Shown here: positions 24,252 through 33,132 of the stretch, piece by piece
Layout: every line of letters starts with the position of its first letter
How positions within the stretch are numbered: the first letter of the stretch is position 1
From: Mycobacterium lentiflavum
Lineage (GTDB): Bacteria; Actinomycetota; Actinomycetes; Mycobacteriales; Mycobacteriaceae
Length of the DNA: 64,000 nt
NCBI RefSeq assembly: GCF_022374895.2
Contig: NZ_CP092423.2
Span: 4,154,001-4,218,000 of the forward strand
Direction of reading: 5' to 3'
Notes under the pieces: model-generated
What the model was told of the DNA's origin: nothing
Seen by the model: the letters and a program-made list of their open reading frames with translations, nothing else
Databases searched by the model: none
Program-made: the position numbers and the translations under genes

Positions 24252-26660
24252 TTATCGCTTGGGCGCCGGTCGCTTCGCCGTGGCCTTGACTCCCCGGGCT
24301 TTCGTCGCCGCCCGCTTCTGAGCAGTCTTGTTCTTGGGAGAACTGCGGGCTGGGGCGTCGCCGTGGGGAGCCGGAGGCGGATGCTGCGGAGCGTCGGATC
24401 CTGGAAGGTCGTCCTGTCCCAAATAGGCAAGGTGTAGCGACCGCAGAAAATCCTTGTCCTCGTAGATCGGCATCAAGTCAGTGGCGCCGTCGAAAACCGT
24501 GGTCAGCCATGCCGAGCTTTTTGACGCGCCGGAGAGCTTCCAGGCGGCCGCCCACATCGCGCCAAGCGTCACGGCTCCCGCCGCAATGACTTCGATGGTC
24601 TGCTCGCCGCAGTTCTCCCAGAGCGCGTCCAGAACCGCGGCGGCCTTGGTGGCGCTCTTGCCTCCGCCTGGGCGGGCGTCGTCGTAGATCTGGCAGATCG
24701 TCTCGGGAGGCAGCGTCTGCTGGGCGAAAATCATCAAATCCATTGCCGCCTTCGCGGCGTCGCGCGGACTGTGAATCGCGCGGGGCGTGAAGCTCAGGTT
24801 CTTGATGGCATCGCCGATCCGGGCCGCGATGTCGTCGGCATGCGCGTCCACCATGTGGTCCTCATACGTGGCATGCACGCCGGTGCTGGCCCCATTCAAC
24901 CCATCGGAGTGTTGGGAGGAATGCAACGGCTGGCAGGCGTCGCCCACATAATGCGCCAGGCAGCCGGCCGCGGCGAGAAAACTTGCGCCGTCTCCGTTCT
25001 TCGCGAATTCCACAATCTGGGCGAAGACCTGCCAGACGCGAAATGGTAGCGCCCCTTGGTTATTGGACCTTGCTGTCGACGCACTGGGAAGCGGCGCATC
25101 TTGATAGAAGCTCAGCCAGGTGCTGTGATTCAGCGAGTCCTCGTCGGCTTCATAGCGCGCAATCAGCGTTTGGCCGTCGCCGCCGGGAAGATCGATATCG
25201 GCGTAGTGGTTCCAGTTCTCCATCGCCCGCGCGACTTCCGGCTTGACCCGGTTGATATTCGTCTTCCACACCACGTCCGGCACGTCGCTGAGCGGGACGA
25301 AATCCTTGGCCTGCAGATGTGTCGCCAGTGCGAGTTGCTCGTCGCTGCTGAAACTGAGGTTGTTGATGTTGGCAATGAAGAATTTCTGCAACGCCTGGTT
25401 TCCCACCAGGAAGCAAGCCTGCTGACCGATTTTAAAGTGCCCCACCGGTCCCCAATACTGAAAGCGTTCGGCCGCGGGTCCGGCGAGCAGATCGAGATTG
25501 AGTTCCCGCAGGATCACTGCCATCGACGTCGCCAGCGAGAACTGCAGGAATTGGCCGGCACCCGGACCGTTGCTGATTCGCTGGCCGCCCCACTCCAGCC
25601 CGAACGGCGAACGCTTGTCCGGCTCCACGACTCCGTCCAGGCACCACAGCGACCCGGAATCGCCCGGCTGCGTGACCAGCGGGCCCGTGTCATCCGATCG
25701 CGTGCCGATGACGAAATTGGCGACATAGTCCCGCCCACCGACCGACTTGTATCGATAGAAAAGGGCTTTGACCTCTCCGCGCATTTCTCCGCTGGCGGCG
25801 CCACGCCCGGCCACCGGCTTCCCGATCCAGGACAGCGAGGCGGTGCCGGCGCTGAAATCCGCCACGTCGCCGATCGATTGAGTGAGCGCGTCCGCCTGCC
25901 AAATGTTGGCATCTTCCAGCCGGACGATGGCGGCATCAATGTTCACTACGGCGTCTCTGCCGGGCAGGCTGGGGTACACATCCGAAAATGTGCGCTCCGT
26001 CAGGTTGGGCGTTCCAAGAGTGCTCCCGACCACCATGGGAACACCGCGTATTAAAGCTCGTACGGGCCGCCCCACCTCGCCGGCGAGGTGGGTGTTGGTC
26101 AGGACATAGAAGTCACTGCCATCCGAAACCATGCAGGCAATCGTGCCCATCCGGCGCATGCCCTGGGCGTCGACATAAACAGGCGAACCGACGCCGAGCG
26201 AACTGGCCGCGAGCAGGCTCGGGTCGAGCGCGCGGGCCGGGAGATCGGCGGACTCCGCGAGGACCACGCAAACCGGAACAATGCGCCCGTCCGCCATATA
26301 CACAAACGGTGGAACCACATCCTCGGGCCGTTTGATCAGGTCCTCGAGGGTTTGCCATTGCTTGACAAACACCAGAATGCACGGCCACGACCATCTCGTT
26401 ACTGTGGAATTCAGCAGGGTGCGCGGTGGTGCCTTGGGGTGGCGTTCGTGGGCCTTACCAGTGCCCGCTTCGTGCACGTCACGGTCGGTGTCACGGATGA
26501 GGTAGCGCCCAATCGCGGTGGAGAATACGTTCGTTTTGTGTGCGAGGTGCACGTGAAACTGGTCGCGGGCATCCAGCAGATCACGGACGCCGAGCGAGTG
26601 AAAGTCGCTGGCGCACAGTTGTTTGTGATCTTGTGACAGGTTGTGTGTGGTGTGACGCAT
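24252..26660 (-). CDS. Trypsin-like serine protease fused to an S1/P1-nuclease-like domain
   Basis: 802 residues; the ATG at 26660 has GGAGG seven bases upstream. Residues about 115-395 read as a chymotrypsin-fold protease with a complete triad: His191 in VLTNTHLAG, Asp242 in VNIDAAIVRL and Ser335 in QPGDSGSLW. Residues about 402-700 look like an S1/P1 nuclease or zinc-phospholipase C fold: WGPVGHFKIG (403-412), ENWNHYADIDL, CLAHYVGDACQPLH (567-580) and HATYEDHMV (596-604) supply zinc-type His/Asp ligands. The end (about 765-802) is a Lys/Ala/Pro-rich basic tail. No signal peptide is obvious. I do not know this architecture. Function is unknown; defence, toxin or lipid/nucleic acid hydrolysis are guesses. 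Confidence 0.7.
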   Translation of the reverse strand: MRHTTHNLSQDHKQLCASDFHSLGVRDLLDARDQFHVHLAHKTNVFSTAIGRYLIRDTDRDVHEAGTGKAHERHPKAPPRTLLNSTVTRWSWPCILVFVKQWQTLEDLIKRPEDVVPPFVYMADGRIVPVCVVLAESADLPARALDPSLLAASSLGVGSPVYVDAQGMRRMGTIACMVSDGSDFYVLTNTHLAGEVGRPVRALIRGVPMVVGSTLGTPNLTERTFSDVYPSLPGRDAVVNIDAAIVRLEDANIWQADALTQSIGDVADFSAGTASLSWIGKPVAGRGAASGEMRGEVKALFYRYKSVGGRDYVANFVIGTRSDDTGPLVTQPGDSGSLWCLDGVVEPDKRSPFGLEWGGQRISNGPGAGQFLQFSLATSMAVILRELNLDLLAGPAAERFQYWGPVGHFKIGQQACFLVGNQALQKFFIANINNLSFSSDEQLALATHLQAKDFVPLSDVPDVVWKTNINRVKPEVARAMENWNHYADIDLPGGDGQTLIARYEADEDSLNHSTWLSFYQDAPLPSASTARSNNQGALPFRVWQVFAQIVEFAKNGDGASFLAAAGCLAHYVGDACQPLHSSQHSDGLNGASTGVHATYEDHMVDAHADDIAARIGDAIKNLSFTPRAIHSPRDAAKAAMDLMIFAQQTLPPETICQIYDDARPGGGKSATKAAAVLDALWENCGEQTIEVIAAGAVTLGAMWAAAWKLSGASKSSAWLTTVFDGATDLMPIYEDKDFLRSLHLAYLGQDDLPGSDAPQHPPPAPHGDAPARSSPKNKTAQKRAATKARGVKATAKRPAPKR

Positions 26661-26779
26661 GGACTTGCCTCCGCGAAGCTTTCGGCTGTCAACTTGCGAG
26701 TCTCTGTGCGCCGGTCCAACTCGACCGTCGCAGCGAATTCGGGGACGCCACCAGTCGTTAACCGGGCCGCGTTCTCTCG

Positions 26780-26814
26780 ATCAGCGGGTCCGGGCTTCGA
26801 AACCCTGACGGCGC
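26780..26814. repeat. attR-like orphan copy of the tRNA-Lys 3' part
   Basis: 35 bp matching 16476-16510 at 34 positions and ending exactly at the acceptor stem. No 5' half of a tRNA precedes it. The flanks, 26661-26779 and 26815-26958, show no gene. Confidence 0.85.
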
Positions 26815-26958
26815 TCCACTAGAACCCCGAACGCATTGGGTCGTCATTGTCTGCCTGGCAAATCCTATCGCGCGATGGTTGGCGGGAGTAGTTTTTTTCC
26901 TCGGTGCCTGGCTGATGACTGGCACCCCTGGTGAACTAGCCGCGCCGAAGGAGCCGCA

Positions 26959-28698
26959 ATGGGGTTCATTAAACCCAACCTGCCCGTCGTCGACCTGGCC
27001 GAGTGGAGCAAGTTGCCTCGCGCCCAGCGGATCATCCCGATGCAACGCCATGTCGCCGAGAACGGTTTCGGCACTCCCCTGATCATGCATTTGATGTACG
27101 GCGTGAAGATCGCGCTCTACATCCTTGGCGGCTGGTTCTTCGGATGGTGCACCACGGGCATCGGCGGCTTCGGCGACGTCCGCACGTGGTGGTCGGAACC
27201 GATTGTGTTCCAGAAGGCCGTGCTGTTCACCATGCTGTTCGAAGTCGTCGGTCTGGGTTGTTGTTTCGGGCCGCTGGCCGGGCGCTACTTCCCGCCGATG
27301 GGATCGATCCTGTATTGGCTGCGGCCCGGCACCATCCGGCTGCCCCCCTGGCCGAAGCGAGTGCCGCTGACCAAGGGCATCGACCGGACCCCGTTCGACG
27401 CGTTGCTGTACGGCGCGCTGCTGGTATTGCTGACGATGGCACTGGTATCTGACGGGTCCGGCCCAATTCCGGCTCTGGGCACGGTAATTGGCGTGCTGCC
27501 GCGGTGGCAGACCATCGCGATCCTCGCGGTGTTGGCCGCAATCAGCCTGCGCGACAAGGTGATCTTCCTGGCCGCCCGCTCCGAGGTGTACGGGCCGCTG
27601 GCGCTGGCGTTCCTGTTCGTCGGGACCGACATCGTCATCGGAGCCAAGCTCGTCTTCATGGTGATCTGGCTGGGCGCGGCCACATCGAAGATCACCAGAC
27701 ACTTCCCGTTTGTGATCTCGACAATGTTGGCCAACAATCCGTTCCTGCCCTCGGGCGTGCTCAAGCGATCGCTGTTCAAGCGTTATCCGGACGACCTGAG
27801 GCCCAGCGCGTTGTCGGGTTTCATCGCGCACTTCTCCACTGCGATCGAAGGTTTAGTGCCACTAGCGCTGCTCTTCTCCCACGGCGGCTGGCCGACCGCG
27901 ATCGCCGCGTTCGTGATGATCGTGTTTCACCTGAACATCCTGCTGGCATTTCCGATGGGGGTACCGCTGGAGTGGAACGTGTTCATGATCTTCGGTGTGC
28001 TGTGGCTGTTCGTGGCGCACGCACAAATCGGTTTGTCGGACCTGACCAGCCCCTGGCCCATCGTGCTGTTCGCGGTCATCACGACGGTCGTCGTGGTGGG
28101 AAACCTGTTCCCGCGCAAGGTTTCATTCCTGCCCGGCATGCGTTACTACGCCGGCAACTGGGACACCACGGTGTGGTGCGTCAAGCCCGCGGTGGACGAC
28201 AAGTTCCGCACCGGGTCCCGTGCGCTGGGCCCGATGCAGCACCTGCAACTCGAGCGGCTGTACGGCAGCAAGGAGGAGACGCTGATTCCCCTGCACCTCG
28301 CGCTGGCGTTCCGCGGCATGAACACCCACGGGCGGGCGCTGCTGACACTGGTGCACCGGGCGCTGGCCGGCTACGACGAGGACGACTACAACCTGTGCGA
28401 GGGCGAGGTGCTGTGCTCGATGGTGCTGGGTTGGAACTTCGGCGACGGCCATATGCACAACGAGTGCCTCATCGAGGCGCTCCAGCAGCGCTGCGGCTTC
28501 CAGCCCGGCGACGTGCGGGTGGTGATCCTCGACGCGCAGCCCATCCAGCGGCAGCGGCAGGAATATCGGCTGGTGGATGCGGCGACGGGTGAATTCGAGC
28601 GAGGCTACATCGACGTCGACGACATGGTCACCACCCAACCGTGGGCCGACGATCTCCCGGTGCACGTGCAGCGCAGCGCCGCAGCCGACGCCGCCTGA
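26959..28698 (+). CDS. DUF3556-type transmembrane protein
   Basis: 579 residues; the ATG at 26959 follows AAGGAG. The N-terminal soluble part (MGFIKPNLPVVDLAEW) is followed by about eight to ten hydrophobic helices between 40 and 390. A soluble C-terminal domain of about 180 residues contains GWNFGDGHMHNECLIEALQ and CGFQPGDVRVVILDAQP. The start and helix layout match the mycobacterial DUF3556 family as I remember it; function is not known. It lies just outside the island's right repeat and is convergent with the DUF3618 gene. Confidence 0.65.
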   Translation: MGFIKPNLPVVDLAEWSKLPRAQRIIPMQRHVAENGFGTPLIMHLMYGVKIALYILGGWFFGWCTTGIGGFGDVRTWWSEPIVFQKAVLFTMLFEVVGLGCCFGPLAGRYFPPMGSILYWLRPGTIRLPPWPKRVPLTKGIDRTPFDALLYGALLVLLTMALVSDGSGPIPALGTVIGVLPRWQTIAILAVLAAISLRDKVIFLAARSEVYGPLALAFLFVGTDIVIGAKLVFMVIWLGAATSKITRHFPFVISTMLANNPFLPSGVLKRSLFKRYPDDLRPSALSGFIAHFSTAIEGLVPLALLFSHGGWPTAIAAFVMIVFHLNILLAFPMGVPLEWNVFMIFGVLWLFVAHAQIGLSDLTSPWPIVLFAVITTVVVVGNLFPRKVSFLPGMRYYAGNWDTTVWCVKPAVDDKFRTGSRALGPMQHLQLERLYGSKEETLIPLHLALAFRGMNTHGRALLTLVHRALAGYDEDDYNLCEGEVLCSMVLGWNFGDGHMHNECLIEALQQRCGFQPGDVRVVILDAQPIQRQRQEYRLVDAATGEFERGYIDVDDMVTTQPWADDLPVHVQRSAAADAA

Positions 28699-28755
28699 CT
28701 CAGCGGTCGCCACGCGCCGACGACAATAGCCGGCGCCGGCATGGCCCGAATCGAG

Positions 28756-28803
28756 TGTGCGGCTACGGCGACGATTCGGTGATTTTCGCGCCCGGGCCGC
28801 ACA
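28756..28803. repeat. Inverted repeat between convergent genes
   Basis: TGTGCGGC (28756-28763) and GCCGCACA (28796-28803) form an 8-bp stem with a 32-base loop in the 157-bp gap between two convergent genes. It may act as a two-way terminator or be a dispersed mycobacterial intergenic element; no T run follows. Confidence 0.4.
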
Positions 28804-28855
28804 GCCAAAGCCACGGAGTCACAGTCGACGGCCGCGCTTGAGGGGCTGGGCCGCG

Positions 28856-29083
28856 TCAGCGGTTCCTGACCCGGCGCACCACGATCACGACGACGATCGC
28901 ACCGACACCGGCCAGAGTGACGACGACGGCGGGCTTGGTGACAAACCCGATCACCCGGATTTTGAGATCGTCGGCAAGACGGCGAGGGTTAGCACGCTCG
29001 GCGAGTGAGTCGACGGTTGCCGCGAGCTGGTCGCGGGCGAGGTCGATCTCCTGCTTGATGGCTTCGGGGTCCCGGTCGGCCAC
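28856..29083 (-). CDS. Small DUF3618 membrane protein (Rv2520c-like)
   Basis: 75 residues, the same length as Rv2520c, from the GTG at 29083 behind GGAGG. The N-terminal helix contains the DUF3618 signature IKQEIDLARDQLAATVDSLA, then NPRRLADDLK, then one transmembrane helix (VVVTLAGVGAIVVVIVV) and a basic RRVRNR end. Members are small cell-envelope-associated proteins without known activity. Divergent from bcp, as in M. tuberculosis, which marks the return of the conserved backbone. Confidence 0.85.
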   Translation of the reverse strand: MADRDPEAIKQEIDLARDQLAATVDSLAERANPRRLADDLKIRVIGFVTKPAVVVTLAGVGAIVVVIVVRRVRNR

Positions 29084-29187
29084 GGTCCTGTCCTCCAAGT
29101 ACTCCATAGTCGGCGTTGTGCACCTGAGGCACTACCCTAGATCAGCTGGCCTTGATGCCAGCGCGCCGGGAACAGAAAGGACCCACG

Positions 29188-29661
29188 TTGACCGAGACCA
29201 CGCGGCTGGCGCCGGGCGACAAAGCGCCCGCCTTCAGCCTTCCCGACGCCGACGGAAACAAGGTGTCGCTGGCCGACTACAAGGGACGCCGTGTCGTCGT
29301 GTACTTCTACCCGGCGGCCTCGACGCCGGGGTGCACCAAGCAGGCCTGCGACTTCCGCGACAGCCTCGCCGAGCTCAACGAGGCCGGCATCGACGTCGTC
29401 GGGATCTCCCCCGACAAGCCGGAGAAGCTCGCCAAGTTCCGCGATGCGGAGGGGCTGACGTTTCCGCTGCTGTCCGATCCCGAGCGCAAGGTGCTGACGG
29501 CCTACGGTGCCTACGGCGAAAAGCAGATGTACGGCAAGACGGTCACCGGCGTCATCCGGTCTACCTTCGTCGTCGACGAAAAAGGCAAGATCGCCGTCGC
29601 GCAGTACAACGTGAAGGCCACCGGGCACGTCGCCAAGCTAAGACGCGATCTGTCGGTGTAA
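29188..29661 (+). CDS. bcp: Peroxiredoxin Bcp (PrxQ)
   Basis: 157 residues, identical in length to Rv2521, from a TTG at 29188 after AAAGGA; an ATG at 29152 would add 12 unlikely residues. Thioredoxin fold with peroxidatic Cys49 in STPGCTKQACDFRD and resolving Cys54 five residues later, the alpha-helical PrxQ arrangement. It reduces hydroperoxides in the cytosol with thioredoxin-type donors. Confidence 0.93.
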   Translation: MTETTRLAPGDKAPAFSLPDADGNKVSLADYKGRRVVVYFYPAASTPGCTKQACDFRDSLAELNEAGIDVVGISPDKPEKLAKFRDAEGLTFPLLSDPERKVLTAYGAYGEKQMYGKTVTGVIRSTFVVDEKGKIAVAQYNVKATGHVAKLRRDLSV

Positions 29662-29685
29662 CCGACTGGGACACAAGCGTTCTGA

Positions 29686-30057
29686 CTACGGGTTACCGAT
29701 CGTCGAGCACTGGACCATGTTGTCCTCGCCCGCCCCGGTGCCGGACTTGGTGTCCTTGACCGTTCCGTTGACGCTAACCGTGCATGCCGTCTTCTGGCCG
29801 GTGGGATTCGCGGTCACGACGAACATCGACGTGGGGCTGGCGTCCTTGTTCATAAACGAGAAAGACCACGGGACCGGCTGATTGGTCAGCCTCTGCATGA
29901 CGCCCGCTGCGTCGTAGTACGTAACCACCGCCAGCGGGGCATCCGAGGTCACGGTATACCCAACCGCGTCGCCCACCGCGGCCACCGCGCCCGGCGCGGT
30001 CGAGAGTGACACTCCCACTACTAACGCGGCGGCTGCAGCAAACCTTGTCCTACGCAT
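29686..30057 (-). CDS. Small exported protein with MmpS-like domain
   Basis: 123 residues; ATG at 30057 behind GAGGAG. A signal peptide (RRTRFAAAAALVVGVSLS, cleavage near AVA-AVG, about residue 27) precedes a beta-rich domain with Cys92 and Cys117. The pattern YTVTSDAPLAVVTYYDAAG followed by VPWSFSF parallels the outer domain of the protein at 7394-8194 (ISITYWDTGD, then LPWTKQV). It is likely secreted or cell-wall associated; role unknown. The gene is convergent with bcp, separated by 24 bp. Confidence 0.75.
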   Translation of the reverse strand: MRRTRFAAAAALVVGVSLSTAPGAVAAVGDAVGYTVTSDAPLAVVTYYDAAGVMQRLTNQPVPWSFSFMNKDASPTSMFVVTANPTGQKTACTVSVNGTVKDTKSGTGAGEDNMVQCSTIGNP

Positions 30058-30161
30058 CGGCGCTCCTCTATTTGCCCCCGCTGATGGCTACTCTGCACCG
30101 GTTTTGCCGTTTCGACAAGTCCGACGACAGCGGCCCGGAAGTGGGCAGGCAAAGAAACGCA

Positions 30162-31538
30162 TCAGTCGCCGATGACGGCCGCCGCCGTGTGCTCGGTGAT
30201 GGGCCGCGCGCAGCCCTGTTCGTCGCAGACCCGCTGCAGCTTGTCCAGCGTCTCGTCGAGCCCCGACCCGAGCCGCTTGCCGGGGGTGAAGGTGGCCGGC
30301 AGGTGCTGCATGCCCTGGATCACGCCGATGGTCGGATAGTGCACGGTGCCCTCGGGGTCGCAGCGGTAGTCGGGCATCCGGTCGAGCACCGCCGTAAGCA
30401 TCGACTTGAACACCACGCGCGCGACATTGGAGCCGATGCAGCGGTGGATGCCGAGCCCGAAGCTGAAGTGCCGATTGTTCTTACGGCCGAGGTCCAAACG
30501 ATTCGGATCGGGAAACACCGAGGGGTCGCGGTTGGCCATCGCCCAGGACAGCCACAGGCGATCGCCTTCCTTGAAGCGTGTGCCCGCTATTTCGAGATCG
30601 GCGGCGATCGTGCGACCGTCGCCCGGAGCAGGCGTGAAGTACCGCAGGAACTCTTCGGTCGCCGAGTCGAGCAGCGTGTCCGATTCGCGCCGGAGCAGCT
30701 CGCGCTGCTCGGGATTTTCGCCGAGCCATTCGAGTGCGTGCGCGGTCAGCGCGGTCGTCGTGTCGAAGCCTCCGCCAATGATCAAGCCGAGCATTCCGAG
30801 CAGCTCGCTGTCGGGGGCGGGTTCGCCGTCGATCTGAAGTCTTGCCAACGCATCCACCAGGCCGGGGCGCGGGTTCTCCCGGATCTCGAGGAGGTGATTG
30901 AACAGGTCCGCCCCCATTGCCATGGTTTGCTCCAAAACCCTTGGTGCGTCCGGGGAATCGGCGGGGGTGTAAACGTTGGCGTGGGCCGGTTCGCAATAGA
31001 GCTGCCACTTCTTCAGCGGAACGCCCATCATCGCCAGGGTCAAGACGGCGGGCACGACGTTCGCGAGATCGTCGACGAAGTCGATCCGCCCTCCTTCGAT
31101 TTTCTCGTCGATGCTCGCCCGCACGATCTCGTCGACAAACGGCTTCCAGCGCTTGACGGCTGCCGGGGACAGGTAGGGGTTGAGGATGCTGCGGTAGGCG
31201 GAGTGCTCGGGTTCGTCCATCTCGAGCATGCCGCCGCGGACGCCGGTTCCCTGCGGCAGCGTGGGAATCGTGATGCCCTTATAGCCGGTGCCTTCGCCGG
31301 TCACGTCGTGATCGTTGGACACGTGCGGGCATCGAGCGAGCTCGAAGACTTCCCGGTTGCCCGCGGCCACCCAATGTCCGTCATAGGTGTCGGTCCACGC
31401 CAGCGGGCAGGTGGCATGCATCTCCTCGGTGATCGCGGTGAACCGTTCGCGGTACTCCGGAGTGTGCCGATCAAAGTGGTAACGGTTGGTCTTGCCGGCC
31501 TTATCTGCCGTGTCGGTCAGTGTGTCTTCCGTAGTCAC
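30162..31538 (-). CDS. Cytochrome P450
   Basis: 458 residues; GTG start behind AGGAGAGG. The oxygen-binding I-helix is GGGFDTTTA, the ExxR-type helix region is ATEEFLRYFTP, and the heme loop is FSFGLGIHRCIGSNVAR with Cys367 as iron ligand. A C-terminal extension of about 40 residues after the usual end (TLDKLQRVCDEQGCARP) is unusual. A monooxygenase of unknown substrate. No ferredoxin gene is adjacent. The neighbouring aromatic ring-cleavage operons make a role in substrate preparation possible, but it has its own promoter with a palindrome. Confidence 0.88.
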   Translation of the reverse strand: MTTEDTLTDTADKAGKTNRYHFDRHTPEYRERFTAITEEMHATCPLAWTDTYDGHWVAAGNREVFELARCPHVSNDHDVTGEGTGYKGITIPTLPQGTGVRGGMLEMDEPEHSAYRSILNPYLSPAAVKRWKPFVDEIVRASIDEKIEGGRIDFVDDLANVVPAVLTLAMMGVPLKKWQLYCEPAHANVYTPADSPDAPRVLEQTMAMGADLFNHLLEIRENPRPGLVDALARLQIDGEPAPDSELLGMLGLIIGGGFDTTTALTAHALEWLGENPEQRELLRRESDTLLDSATEEFLRYFTPAPGDGRTIAADLEIAGTRFKEGDRLWLSWAMANRDPSVFPDPNRLDLGRKNNRHFSFGLGIHRCIGSNVARVVFKSMLTAVLDRMPDYRCDPEGTVHYPTIGVIQGMQHLPATFTPGKRLGSGLDETLDKLQRVCDEQGCARPITEHTAAAVIGD

Positions 31539-31588
31539 CGTGGCCTCTCCTGCGGACGAGCGGCTGCCTATAGAAGCAGTATGCGGCG

Positions 31589-31601
31589 AGACGGTCCGTC
31601 T
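31589..31601. promoter_or_regulatory. Palindrome upstream of the P450 gene
   Basis: AGACGGTCCGTCT is a perfect inverted repeat (6-bp arms, one central base) 51 bp upstream of the P450 start, in the promoter shared with the divergent small exported protein. Candidate operator; the binder is unknown. Confidence 0.4.
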
Positions 31602-31711
31602 ACAAAGTAATTCTGGACCCCAATTGGGATCGGTAGCCGGCCGCGATCGTCAGAATTTTCGGTAATGGATTGCCGTGATGTATGGCGCAATTGGCAGCGA
31701 AAGGACTACTG

Positions 31712-32005
31712 ATGAATACACCTCGCACCTTAGGTCGGATGGTCGCGGGCGCGCTGACATCCGCTGGCGTAGCCGTGGCCGGCCTGGGCCTGGCCGCACC
31801 CGCCCAGGCCGGGCCGTCCTATTGGCATTACTGCCCCGGCCAGAAATGGGGATACACCGTTCCGATACCGCCGGGATTCGATCTGAGTGTGTGCCACTGG
31901 TTCGCCGTCACCGTGACCAACGGCCCGTCCGGCCCGGTGTACCACTTCGAGGAGGCCAATCCGGCAGACGTACCCGCACCGGCACCCGGCTTCCCCTGGC
32001 CGTGA
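31712..32005 (+). CDS. Small exported protein (about 97 residues)
   Basis: Starts at the ATG at 31712 behind AAAGGA. A Sec signal peptide (MNTPRTLGRMVAGALTSAG, cleavage at AQA-GPS, about residue 33) yields a mature protein of some 64 residues, rich in Trp, Tyr and Pro. Its two Cys (in HYCPGQKWG and SVCHWFAV) probably form a disulfide. It ends with the Pro-rich VPAPAPGFPWP. This type of small secreted CPGQ-containing protein is common in mycobacteria and has no known role. Confidence 0.75.
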   Translation: MNTPRTLGRMVAGALTSAGVAVAGLGLAAPAQAGPSYWHYCPGQKWGYTVPIPPGFDLSVCHWFAVTVTNGPSGPVYHFEEANPADVPAPAPGFPWP

Positions 32006-32101
32006 AATGTCGTGATCTAGACGCGGCACCACCGTTTTTCAGCGCCCACGCCCCCGTTGATGCACGGACGGTAAAGGTGCCGAAAGCCCTTGCGGCGAAC
32101 G

Positions 32102-33130
32102 TCAATGCGCGGTCGCGCCCGACAGGTCCAGGGCGATGTCGACGAGCATGTCCTCCTGCCCGCCAACCATCCCACGACGCCCGGCCTCGACGAGAAGCGT
32201 TCGTGCGTCCACACCGAAGCGTTCGGCCGCCACCTCCGCGTGCCGTAGGAAGCTGGAGTACACACCGGCATAACCGAGGGTGAGCGTCTCGCGATCGACG
32301 CGCACCGGACGTTGCTGAAGCGGGCGAATCAGGTCTTCGGCGGCATCCTCGAGGGCGTTGAGATCGCAGGCGTGCTGCCAATTCATGCGGTTAGCGGCCG
32401 CGATGAACACCTCCAGAGGGGCGTTGCCCGCACCCGCACCCATACCGGCCAGTGACGCATCCACGCGGCGACACCCATGCTCGACAGCCACCATCGAGTT
32501 CGCCACCCCCAGCGACAGGTTGTGGTGGGCGTGGATGCCGACTTCTGTTTCCGGACATAGCTTTTGGCGCACCGCGTCGACACGCTCGGCGACATCGCGC
32601 ATGGTCATGGCGCCGCCGGAGTCGACGACGTACACACAGCCGGCGCCAAAGCCCTCCATCAACGCGGCCTGCTCAGCCAGCGCCTGCGGAGTTGTCATGT
32701 GACTCATCATCAAGAAGCCGACGGTGTCCATGCCCATGTCGCGGGCGGCCGCGATGTGGTGCGCGGAGATATCGGCCTCGGTGCAGTGGGTGGCGACGCG
32801 CACCACGCTGGCACCCGCCCGGTGTGCGGCGGCGAGATTTCGGATGGTACCGATTCCCGGCAGGATAAGGGTCGCGATCTTGGCGCGTCGCACCACAGCG
32901 GCGACCGCCTCGATCCACTCCAAATCCGTGTGTGCACCAAACCCGTAGACGCAGCTGGACCCGCCGAGCCCGTCGCCGTGAGCGACCTCGATCGAGTCCA
33001 CACCCGCGGCGTCCAGCGCCGCCGCGATGTCGGTGACCTGCCGCAGACTGTATTGGTGGCGCACCGCGTGCATCCCGTCACGCAAGGTAACGTCACTGAT
33101 GTAGAGCCGCCCAGTCTCAGTGCTACCCAT
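32102..33130 (-). CDS. 4-hydroxy-2-oxovalerate aldolase
   Basis: 342 residues; ATG at 33130, overlapping nothing and 2 bp after the dehydrogenase stop. DRE-TIM metallolyase: ISDVTLRDGMHAVRHQYS at the N-terminus, metal ligands in EVGIHAHHNLSLGVANS, and GAGAGNAPLEV. It splits 4-hydroxy-2-oxo acids to pyruvate and an aldehyde and works as a channelled complex with the acylating dehydrogenase encoded just upstream (BphI/BphJ, HsaF/HsaG type). It is the last gene of the tetR-hydratase-dehydrogenase-aldolase operon. Confidence 0.92.
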   Translation of the reverse strand: MGSTETGRLYISDVTLRDGMHAVRHQYSLRQVTDIAAALDAAGVDSIEVAHGDGLGGSSCVYGFGAHTDLEWIEAVAAVVRRAKIATLILPGIGTIRNLAAAHRAGASVVRVATHCTEADISAHHIAAARDMGMDTVGFLMMSHMTTPQALAEQAALMEGFGAGCVYVVDSGGAMTMRDVAERVDAVRQKLCPETEVGIHAHHNLSLGVANSMVAVEHGCRRVDASLAGMGAGAGNAPLEVFIAAANRMNWQHACDLNALEDAAEDLIRPLQQRPVRVDRETLTLGYAGVYSSFLRHAEVAAERFGVDARTLLVEAGRRGMVGGQEDMLVDIALDLSGATAH

Positions 33131-33132
33131 GG

